Of a stretch of DNA of 27,195 bases, positions 11,629 to 21,034 are shown in pieces (position 1 is the first letter of the stretch; every line of letters begins with the position of its first letter). The position numbers were made by a program, and so were the translations under genes. Origin of the DNA: Haplosporangium gracile (Eukaryota; Mortierellomycota; Mortierellomycetes; Mortierellales; Mortierellaceae). The stretch is from assembly GCA_015499985.1 (NCBI GenBank), contig JAAAUF010000299.1, positions 14,332 to 41,526 on the forward strand, in the 5' to 3' direction. A model generated the notes under the pieces. That model had not been told where the DNA came from, searched no databases, and was given only the letters and a program-made list of their open reading frames with translations.

Positions 11629-11967
11629 TTTTTTTTGTGGAAGGGTGCGAAGAGAGGAGAGGACGAGGTGCGCGTGGAAGAAAGAAAGGAAGAAAGAAGA
11701 AGAGAAATAAGAGAACAAAGAACAGAGAAACGGAAAGGACGAGGCGCGAGAATTTTGGTCTTTTTAGCGCAGTTTTCCCGTGAGTGACTTTTGCATAAGG
11801 TTTTTTTTTAGTTGATGGACCATTGTTAGTCACGCCGNNNNNNNNNNAAAAAAAAAAAAAAAAAAAAGGGCCCAAAAAGGTGAAAAAATGAAAAACAAGA
11901 AAAGCTGATCACCTTCCCGCTCACCTCCATTCGCTCTTTGTTCCGAAACATCTCTTCATTGCCAGGA
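11629..11967. promoter_or_regulatory. Divergent promoter region of M20 and SUV3 genes, interrupted by gap
   Basis: This 339 bp spacer separates two divergent start codons. The left part (11630-11720) is purine-rich on plus, i.e. a pyrimidine leader for the minus-strand gene. The right part (about 11910-11950) is C/T-rich on plus before the SUV3 start. The middle is broken by ten N, so promoter elements may be missing. Confidence 0.5.
11838..11847. other. Assembly gap (10 N) followed by 20 A
   Basis: Ten N at 11838-11847 are followed directly by a 20-A run (11848-11867). True distance and sequence are unknown; the homopolymer probably caused the break. The window also opens with 20 T, which looks like the same kind of contig edge. 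Confidence 0.97.
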
Positions 11968-14900
11968 ATGCTGTCCTTCACCGCGACTAGGAGGGCAACT
12001 AGCTCATGTACAGGAACATGTTTCGCCACCGCCACTGGAAGATATCTGTCAACCTCAACGACTACAACACCGCATCTTTTTACGGCTACTGGAGGCAGCC
12101 TTTTGGCAACACCCTGCAGAACAAACTTGCTAGCTGCCACACCTAGAGCAAGAACCGCTGTCACTACCACAACATTACGGATTGTATTCTGCCGGTTCAG
12201 ACACGCAGAGTCAGCTAGTAGATTCAAGGAGTTTGGTGGTCATGGATCAAGCCGCAGGTCGTCACCGACGTACAGAGATAGAGAAGGGTCCTTTCGGTCA
12301 CGGAGAGACGACGGAAACGCATTTGGGGGAGTAGAATTCCAAGGACCATGGGAAACTGCAGGTACATCTCTACCCGACTCTGGGAGTGGAATTCTGAAAA
12401 GAGTGAAAATATAGCCGACTTTGATATATGATGAGTGCTATGTCGATCATAAAACTAACATGATGTTTGATTCTATCGTCCAATCATTTTAGCATTAAAG
12501 AGTGCGATCGAACGGTTCAAGTTCCCAAGCGGCATGCAACAATATCTCGAGGCGATGGGCACACCCCAGGAGATGGCTGTCGATCTGATCAAAGCGTTTT
12601 CTCGGCGCGCGCTTCAAGGAAAAGTGCCAGAGGTCAACAAGAAGGCGATCGGGACCCTGGCAGATCAGTCGTTGGAGGTTGGTATGACATTCCAATCGAT
12701 GGGCGTCACCCGGGAAGAGGCTATTGCCAGCAAACTGGACAAGATCATTTGGGACGCTTTCTTTACACATTGCGAAAAGATGTTCCCATCCGATACCCTA
12801 TTCCGACTGACAAGGCTCAGAGAGATCTCTGATCTGCGTTATCCAACGGAGTGGAACCCTGCTGCACGTCTGATGAAGAGGTAAGTGCTCGACGAAAAAT
12901 AGTGGCGTACTTTAACTTTTGGATGATATGGCGGCACTACTAACGCCTTGTTGCTGTTATGGCCTGATCGATTATTTAGGAAGATTATTATGCATGTGGG
13001 GCCGACCAACTCTGGAAAGACATACAGTGCGCTGCAGAGACTTCAGGCAGCAGAGTCAGGAGCATATCTTTCACCCTTGCGACTTTTGGCTCATGAGGTC
13101 TTTGAGAGGATGAACGATGCAGGAACACCATGCAACCTTATCACAGGAGAGGAAAGGCGGTTTGCTGTCACAGACTCCGAAGGCAACCCGGATCCCAAGG
13201 CTGCCAAATGCGTCTCATGCACAGTCGAGATGGTGGATCTAAACCGCAAGATCGAGGTCGCTGTCGTGGACGAGATTCAAATGCTCGCCGATCCCGATCG
13301 TGGCTGGGCTTGGACACATGCGTTGCTCAGTCTGCCAGCAAAGGAGATTCACCTCTGTGGTGAGCCTACCGTGGTGGATCTTGTCAAGAACATTTGCGCG
13401 TTGACGAACGAGGAAGTCGAGGTGCATCGATACGACCGATTGAGCAAGATGGAGGTCATGGACGAGAGTCTGTATGGACAATTGGACAAGATCCAGAAAG
13501 GCGACTGTATTGTGACCTTTTCGCGCAAGAACATCTTTTTGTTGAAAAGGCACATCGAGGCTTCCACGGGTCTTCGATGCGCAGTAGCTTATGGAAGTTT
13601 GCCTCCAGAGAGTAGATCGACCCAGGCAAAGTTGTTCAACGACCCCAACAGCGGATATGATGTTCTCGTGGCCAGTGATGCCATTGGCATGGGTCTCAAC
13701 CTGTACGTGGCATGAAGAACCTTTCTTGATATTCCATAGATCGTGCTGTTGTCTCACCTCAACCATGTCATCGCTTTGTATACACGTGCTAAACTTTGTT
13801 TTTTTATGGCTATTTAGGAACATTCGCCGCATTATTTTTGAGGCGACAGAGAAGTTCGATGGCTCGGTCGTGCGGACACTAAGTCTTACACAGCTGAAGC
13901 AGATCGGTGGACGAGCAGGTCGATTTGGGACAGAGTATGCCGTCGGTTTAGCAACAACTCTTCTTCAACGCGATATCCCCACTCTCAAACGCGCCATGGC
14001 GGCGCCCATGATTGACATTACGGTAACCTAGTGTCAAAAGAAAACTCACCTGTTCTTATGACGACTTTGTCTACGTACAACATACGGATCCACTAACCGT
14101 CATTTCCGAAATCATGTTGTATTAGCGTGCGGGTATTCAACCTACGGCTGATATGCTTCAACAGTTCTCGATTCAGATGCCAGGAGCACCCTTTTCCTAT
14201 GTTCTCAAGACATTCGAGATGATGTCGCGCAACTCTAGCCTGTTCTTTCTGGGACTCTTCCGTGGCATGATCGTAAGTACTACTCGGTGGTACCGGGCTT
14301 GGACATTTTTCATGACAATGAACCTTATTCCATGTCTGGACATGATCCCAAGTTGTAATAGCCGTTCAGTCGAGTTGCTTATTCTTTATTACCTTGAACC
14401 CTCATTGACCTTTTTTCTGCACTAGGCTGCTGCTGAAATTCTGGACAAGATCGAGATGCCTGTCCGCGAACGGATAACATTCATTTCTGCTCCGATCCAG
14501 GTCCGTGACCCTACTGTGGTCGAAGCTGCGGTGAAGATGGCCCGGTCTGTGAGTAGTGGAAAGCCATTAAAGATTGATGAGGCTGTTGAGCTACCGGCTC
14601 TGTCGGTTCTTGAGAAGAAGGTCCAGTTGGACTTGCGCAAGTTAGAGTCATCCCACCGCATCATCATGCTCTATCTTTGGCTCAGGTACGAGACACATTT
14701 TGATTCTTGATTCGAAGAGGCACCCACTTTGATTTTTAGTTGATGAATGTATTTCTTACCGTTCGTGTTTGGTCCCTCACCCCCCTCTTTTCCTGTTGAA
14801 CATATGTAGTCAACGATTTGGAGATGTATTCCAAGGAGGGCTCGAATGCGATGCAGCCAAGCGCAAGGTCCAGTGTGAGACCTTGATCGAGAAGGCCTTG

Positions 14901-15074
14901 GAGCAAGCCGATAACGCACGCCTGAAGAGAAAGCAACGGCGAGAGGAAGAGCAAGCAAAGAACGACTCGTTCAATGGCGATACCATTGTTGGGGAGAAGG
15001 AGTTTGAAGGTGAGGAGGAGGTCGAGACCGAGGTTCGCCACCCAAGAAGAAGGAGCCCTGCGCGCCATCGTTGA
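11968..15074 (+). CDS. SUV3: SUV3 ATP-dependent RNA helicase, mitochondrial
   Basis: DExH-type RNA helicase that unwinds RNA for the mitochondrial degradosome (with an exoribonuclease, Dss1/RNR-type in fungi). Seven exons, 11968-12361, 12493-12880, 12980-13702, 13818-14022, 14126-14272, 14426-14685 and 14810-15074, encode 793 residues, near the human length of 786. The N-terminus is Arg/Ser/Thr-rich without acidic residues, as expected of a mitochondrial presequence. Motif I is GPTNSGKT (about 268-275), motif II is DEIQ (358-361), motif V is ASDAIGMGLNL, and motif VI is QIGGRAGRFG (about 530-539). The C-terminal SUV3 domain ends LYLWLRSQRF, followed by a basic/acidic coiled stretch and an Arg-rich tail. 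The exon 3 and exon 4 junctions split codons exactly in conserved motifs and restore them. An upstream ATG is not in frame; 11968 gives the presequence. Confidence 0.97.
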
Positions 15075-16793
15075 GTCAAAGCACTACCTGGGATTGAATT
15101 GACAAACAGTAACCTTAATGAGGCTAGTGTTCTGTCAACCATGGATGTCACCCCTTCCCTCCGTTAGCATTCTTATTTCCCTTGACAGAACCTCGGACGT
15201 CATGGTTTAATCCCTGGCTTTGATATCTTGTAACAACACAACAAACAATACACATCATGCATTTTTTTTGACCATCGAGAAACCTCGAAGAGTTGAGTTG
15301 AAAGGAGGAGGAGGAGGAGCGGGGGCCACGAAAAAAACAAGATCTTGTTTCCCACTTTGCTCTGACTTGCTTTACCAATACAGATCTCCGCTTCTTTTTC
15401 CTTTGGCGTGTGGATGGTGAGCAGACAGGAGCAAACAAAAAAACAAGAGTAAGGAACGTATTCCTGATCAATGACGACGGGCGACATGGCTCAACCAAAG
15501 AAAAAGAAAAAGGAGGCGACGTCTGTGTGTTGGTGCTGCCTGGCTTAGCTCCGTGGAAATAAAGAAAAGGCCCCTGACGAGGCAGCAGCCTTTTTATGTG
15601 GCGTCCTCCCTTCTTTTTGCTCTTCTCTATCCATCCATCCATACATACATATTATAACCTCAAACGTACAGGCGCATGGTCCATTCCTCTTCCTTCTTCC
15701 TCCTCTTTCTTCGTTAGCGTACCTTTTCAATTCTTTCTTTCTCTTCCTACTTCCGACTTGGCTCCTGTTTTCATTTTCACCTCTATTCCCCTTCGATTCT
15801 TTTTCTTCTCTTCTATTCATTTCTTCCTTCTTTCCTCCCGGGTGCTGCTCACCCATCGACGCACTCATCATCTACCCGACAGCAACAACAACAACAAACT
15901 TGTTTTATCCTCTTGTTTCCAACAGGTAGCTCACTCACCATTCGATCCTTACATAACCACGCATCCCACCCTCTTGTATTTATGTTACGCCCACCATTTT
16001 CATGCGGCTGTATTCGTCGTGTCCCTGACTGAAATCCACCTTCCCTTCTTCCTTCTCATGTCGTTTCGTTGGCACAAACCCCTCTTTTCTCTACCTCCTC
16101 TCTCGGTCTCTCCCTCACTCTGTCTCTCTCTTTTTCTATCTCTCATTATATTTCTTTTCGACTTTCTCCCTCTTCTTCTTCCTTTCCTCACACACCCCAA
16201 CCTCCCTGGTGCACTCTCCTCTCCGCCACAGAATCCTCCTTTCTACCACCCCATTTACCCTCTCCCACTATCCCTGCCTCTCTTTTACCGGGGTGGTATG
16301 TAGTCATAATCTTACAACTTTCAGCTCGACAACCGGCAACCAACAACGACCAACTGGCAAAAAGAAAGAAAAAAAGCTTCGGCCTTCTCTCAACTCCATC
16401 AGCTTGTAGCATGTATGGGCAACCTTTTCTGTTACTCCTGCACAGTTCGAAAGTTACCCTTCCACGTTGCATAGTCTTGAAAACAAGCATACTCTAGCAT
16501 TAAGAATCAAAGCAAAAGAAAACGCGAACGGAGACGTTGCATTTATTAACTTTCAGGCTCTACTATCTATCGTGTTTCTCTATTTTCCTTTTGCTTCACC
16601 ATACCCTTGGTCCCTGTGTAGTGCCGCCGCACGTCAATTGATTGTATCCGTGGGCGTCTGCATTCTTTTATAACCACTGGTGCCAACACTAGCATCAACG
16701 ACAAAAAGACATCCACATAACAACGCTATTGCACCTACCAGTGCGGAAGAGAGGAGCGCCATTTAGATTTGAAATCAACCCAGTTCAGGAACG
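15075..16793. other. 1.7 kb intergenic region with long pyrimidine leader
   Basis: No recognisable gene. The first ~500 bp is the 3' flank of SUV3 and mixed sequence. From about 15590 to 16300 the plus strand is strongly C/T-rich, with a short CATC/CATA microsatellite at about 15628-15650, consistent with a leader or promoter of the downstream KCH gene. A TTTTATAA word near 16667 lies about 125 bp before the KCH start and could be a TATA element (weak). Several F/S/L-rich ORFs here are explained by composition. Confidence 0.6.
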
Positions 16794-18899
16794 ATGGGCG
16801 CACAGTGGAAGCGCGAGTTTGTGCAGGACCACAAGTTTGATTTCATCAATGTGGACGACTTTATAGATAACTCTTGCTGGCGACAGTTTACCTACTCGCT
16901 GGTCTTTGCGGCGATCATCCGTGGGATCCTCGTCTACTGCTCTGACATCTTCACAGCCGCCAACTTGTTGGCCAACTCGAACGAGAACTCGTTTGTGCCG
17001 CGCCAGGGTGTCCAGCTAGAGGTCTTTGGAAAACTGCCGTTTGAGGTCTACAAGTGGCTCTTCTCCGGGTGTATCCTCCTGGGATTTGCTCTTCTTGGGT
17101 GGGAGATTCGGCGGGCTAGGGCGATCATCGCCTCGAGAGACATTTCGTATGCGTTCACGTCGTTGATTGCAAGTCGGTATTATACCGTGCGCTCCTACCC
17201 GCATTACTGCTTCTTTGCCCAGATCAACAACTCCAAGAAGACCGTTGATGAGGTCGCCTTCTTTTGCTTCTTCACCTTTCGAAGTAAGTCTCGTGGATAA
17301 CAAGGTCACTTGTGCCTTTTTGTTTGCCTCTATTTGTTTGTTTTGTTTGTGTATTCACATTCTCTTTGTGTCATATAAAAATACGCTCCTCACCCTCCAT
17401 TGCTATCCTGTTTGATCGCGCGCTCCCTTTTTTTTTTTTATGTTTTCTTGAATGCCCCCTTCTTTTTTCTTCCCCCCTTCCCTAACAGATTGGAAGCGGT
17501 TGATCCTTGCAGACGCGCCCCGTCAGATCATCAACGCGACGATTCTATACCAAACCTTCCACAATCACCTGGACTCGTCCTTCTTTGACTGGGACCGCAT
17601 TGTGGGCTCGGGCAACAACTTTATCTACAAGAAGATCTCTCTGGGAGCCATGATGTTTACTGTGTTTATGTTTGCGTTGTCGTTGATCATGCTTATCAGC
17701 GCCGTCATCATGTACATCCCCTTGGTCAGTCATATTCAAGGCAACCTCAAGGAGTTTTGTTGTCACAAAATCGACAAGCGGTATGTCTCTCACATCCCTC
17801 GCCTGCATAGGAGAAGTCATGGGCGCATAGTTCAGCTGACTAATGGATGCTTAACTTTACACAAAATATAATGAATAGCATCGACGAATTGATCCGCAAA
17901 AAGTCAAAGACACGAGCAGCAGACGAGGCAGAAAAGGCAGGCAGGAATCCGACAATGGCCAACATGCAACAGCCGACTCTTCCTAACATCGGTGACCTCC
18001 TTGAGCCGTCATTGCCGACAGCTGGCACACCCAGGACAGCCTATGCTCAAAAGTCACCTTTACCTTATGGCATGCAGACACCCAAGACTGGCTACAACTA
18101 TATCCAACAGCCACCACCAGCACCACCTGCAGCACCATATATGCATAGCAGCTACAGCAACATTAGCAATCCCAACAAACATGGAGGCCCACCTCCTCTT
18201 TCACAGAATCAATATGGATACGACTATTATCAGGCGGCAAAGTCACCGCCCTCAGGTGTTGGGATGACGTCGACCCCCGGGAAACCCAAGGAGTTGTTCG
18301 ATCCATATGCTGAATCTGCATTTACAAGCGACGACGTCTACGGTGGAGTGTATAATCGAGATCAAGGCCAGCCGTACATGGCACCACAGAGTCAGAGTCA
18401 AGGACGTGAAGGATACTCGAATGCAGGAGGAGTAGGGTCGCCTGTTACTTATTACAGTGGCAGCAGTAGCAGCAAGACTAGAAGCCCTCCATATAGAGGA
18501 CAGACGCCGCCACCACGAGGCAGGAGATATGACGACTACATCCTAGAGAGATCGGCTTCACCCGTCCAGTCGCAGCATGGAGGATCGGATTTGGATAGCC
18601 ATTATGGAGGATCAGTTGTGGGAGGGTCAGTTGTAGGAGGGTCAGTCGTGGGAGGATATACTGGTGGCGGTGGCGGTGGCAGTGTCTATGGGCCTGTGAG
18701 CAGGGTTCAGGGAGGTGGGTATGGTCCTGGTGCTGGTCCTGGTGGATATGGGAATGCTCGGTATGCAGGGCAAGGTGCTGCAGGTGGAGGAGCAAGTTAT
18801 GGTAATGAGTACCAGTCAACCAATCCAAGGCGACAGGACACAGCTCCCAACCCCAACAGGAGTGTCTACCGCGGTGGCGGAGGAGGACCTGAATATTAA
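16794..18899 (+). CDS. KCH1: KCH-family fungal potassium transporter (Kch1/Kch2-like)
   Basis: Membrane protein for low-affinity K+ uptake; in budding yeast Kch1 and Kch2 sit in the plasma membrane and are needed to activate Ca2+ influx during pheromone response. Three exons, 16794-17283, 17489-17780 and 17879-18899, encode 600 residues. Family hallmarks are KFDFINVDDF near the N-terminus, SDIFTAANLL after the first hydrophobic segment (about 32-53), YKWLFSGCILLGF in the second (about 88-106), then VAFFCFFTFRNWKRL and ADAPRQIINA, and a long hydrophobic segment (about 213-245). DELIRKK follows the last membrane segment. The tail from about residue 265 on is Pro/Gly/Ser/Tyr-rich and probably cytosolic and disordered, far longer than the membrane core needs. 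The exon 1/2 junction rebuilds the conserved FRNWKRL stretch, which supports the model. Confidence 0.9.
18606..18650 (+). repeat. Three 15-bp tandem repeats (Gly-Gly-Ser-Val-Val) in KCH tail
   Basis: Three adjacent 15-bp units, 18606-18620, 18621-18635 and 18636-18650, each encode GGSVV with only third-position differences. A glycine run follows directly. The unit length is a multiple of three, so copy number can change without breaking the protein. Confidence 0.9.
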
Positions 18900-19391
18900 A
18901 AGTAGAATCTTTTGTTCTTGTTTGTTCGGTCGATCACTCATACTACATATTCTTCATACCATACCATACCATACCATATTATCAACGTTCACGTACACAA
19001 CACGTAAGCGGATGTTATAAGATCTAGGAGGGCCATGCATCTCATGTCGATATTTTTTTCTTTTACATTCGCGGTAGGTTTGAATAGCCTTCTCGAGGGG
19101 TTCAATGGCGTGCGGGTGAAGATACGGAAGAGCACTCTATCAACAAAGAAAAGATCTCGATTTTCGATTTGATGGCACCATTCAGCGACACCGCTGGCGT
19201 GCTTTTCTTTTCGTTCTAATTAAGCCACATATGAATTTTGGAGGTTGACAAAGGCCGCCGAGGGAGAGGAGAGGGAGAGAGGTTCAATGGAGAAACAGAA
19301 AATGTTTCTTTTTTCTTTTTATCTTCTTGTCTTTTCATTTTCCCTTTTGACATCACATCCATCCAACTTCTCATCCCAACTCAACAAGAAC
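18900..19391 (+). promoter_or_regulatory. KCH 3' flank and NUS1 upstream region
   Basis: This 492 bp spacer separates two genes in tandem. It contains a four-copy ATACC pentanucleotide repeat at 18956-18975, about 60 bp after the KCH stop, and mixed sequence to about 19250. A T/C-rich tract then runs from about 19303 to the NUS1 start, the probable leader. No further gene is seen. Confidence 0.5.
18956..18975 (+). repeat. (ATACC)4 microsatellite
   Basis: Four perfect copies of ATACC lie in the presumed 3' untranslated region of the KCH gene. No function is evident. Confidence 0.85.
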
Positions 19392-20918
19392 ATGCCAGCA
19401 CCAAGTCCGGCAACAACATTGCGCCGAAGAGGTGGTTCGCCTTCTAGAGACATTCTTCCTACTAATGAGTTGGCCTCCAAGCAGTACAAGGAACAACAGC
19501 CTCTCAAGACCTCGCGGACAGCAGCTGACCTTATTGCAGACCATCCAGCTATCAAACCCATTATTCCTGCCTCTCAAGGAACATCATCCTCACTATCAAC
19601 ACAGGCAGGACACTCCACCGAACAAACTTCAGGAACATCGTTCACAAGTACAACAGCAACAGCCACGGCAACCTCGTCCCCTTCGATCGCCAGCAGGATC
19701 ATCCACATCCTCCTCAAACCCTTCTACTTTCTCCTCTTTGCGCTCTTGCACCTGGGTCACGAACTCATCATCAGCATGCGGACCATGAAGACCCTTGTCC
19801 AGGTCTTCTTCCTCCCACACCACTTCCCCGTCGCTCCCGAGTTGGTCCGGATTGCCAGGAAGGATGTGGGACCGGACCTGGTTAAGAAACCGACTCATTT
19901 GGCAGTGATTACTCAAAAGTCTGGGATTACGTTGACGGGAGAGATAGATGAAACGGAGGAGGATGAATGGCATACCAGGGTTGCTCAGTTGGTGCAGTGG
20001 TCTAGTGCTGTGGGCATCAAGACGTTATCCATCATGCGGAATACCTGTACGTATCCCCTATTTGATTTTCTGGCGCCTCTGCGGGTTTTTTTCCTTTTGG
20101 AATTGCTGGATTTGTTTTGTGGTTGGGTGGGCTGAAGTGGTCTGGGTGAGATCGTTATGTGAATACTCATGTATGTGTTTCAACAAGGAGGATCGAGGAG
20201 TACGTTGCAAATGAAGTTGGGGGGGCTCTTCTCTTCAGCACATGCAGAGATAATTTAGGGTTGTGTTATGTCCGCCCGTTCTTCATATGATTCGGAGACC
20301 AAAACCAGTCTTTCGTTTTATCGTTTGTATCATCGCATCGCATGCTAACTGAGCCATTTTTTGTCTTCAACGTTTTTAATAGCATTACACTCAGAGGACT
20401 TGGAGGCACTTCAGGATAGGATCGACCACACAATGAAGGATTTTTACAAGGAGGAGAAGAGGGTCCCCATCGCCTTGGTCAGGACATTGCGCCCCGTCGA
20501 AGAAAGCCTAAGCCTCGTCTTCCAACAGCAAAACAATGGTCAAACAACCATCCAACGAGACCTTCGACTCCACGGTGGACGCGTATTCGATCTGGATGTT
20601 GTGATCCTTTCCCCCGAGAACGGCCATGACCGTCTTGCCGGAAACGTACGTCTTCTCGGTAAAGCCGCCCTTCGTCAACAGATCTCAAGCGAACAGATCA
20701 CAACCACGTTCTTGGACACTCAGTTGTCGGCTGACTTGTCGGAGCCAGAGCTATTGATTATTTTGAAGGACGATTTGGATCTGAGCAGCTACCCTCCCTG
20801 GCACATTCGTCTGACAGAGATCTATCATCACCCTGATCAGGCTGTCATCCCCGTCTATACCATGTTCCTCCAGGCACTCCATCGTTATGCCAAATGCGAG
20901 CAGCGTTTCGGAAAATAA
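19392..20918 (+). CDS. NUS1: NUS1, cis-prenyltransferase complex subunit (Nogo-B receptor homologue)
   Basis: Regulatory subunit of dehydrodolichyl diphosphate synthase at the endoplasmic reticulum; it pairs with a catalytic Rer2/Srt1/DHDDS subunit to make the dolichol precursor for glycosylation. Two exons, 19392-20046 and 20383-20918 (intron 336 bp), encode 396 residues. A hydrophobic segment at about 100-125 (FYFLLFALLHLG) matches the membrane anchor. The C-terminal half has the cis-prenyltransferase-like fold, with the hallmark PPWHIRLTEI and the terminal RYAKCEQRFGK, which contains the Arg-x-Gly motif that NUS1 supplies to the partner's active site. The catalytic aspartate motif of true synthases is absent, as expected. 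Start chosen at 19392 (MPAPS). In-frame ATGs at 19287 and 19302 would add a hydrophobic Phe/Ser-rich stretch that coincides with the pyrimidine leader. Confidence 0.95.
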
Positions 20919-21034
20919 TATCTGAAGCATTTATCGTATTTAAAAAAAAAAAAAAAAAATCATTTTTGCGAAAACACATGAATTGAGCGAGTTATTATTT
21001 AAAAAATGCTCCTGTTGTAATCACCAAACTTATC
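20919..21034. terminator. Convergent 3' region between NUS1 and aldo-keto reductase-like gene
   Basis: The two stop codons face each other across 116 bp. The spacer has an A homopolymer from about 20942 on plus and AAATAATAA on the minus strand at about 20994-21002, a plausible poly(A) signal for the minus-strand gene. AAAATAATA overlaps the NUS1 stop. Confidence 0.45.

Noticed and set aside
11826..12227. Minus-strand ORF across the N gap opposite SUV3 exon 1
   Set aside because: It is the antisense shadow of the SUV3 presequence exon and runs through unknown bases.
15596..16303. 235-codon plus-strand ORF upstream of KCH
   Set aside because: Phe/Ser/Leu/Pro composition follows directly from the C/T-rich leader; overlapping frames are equally open.
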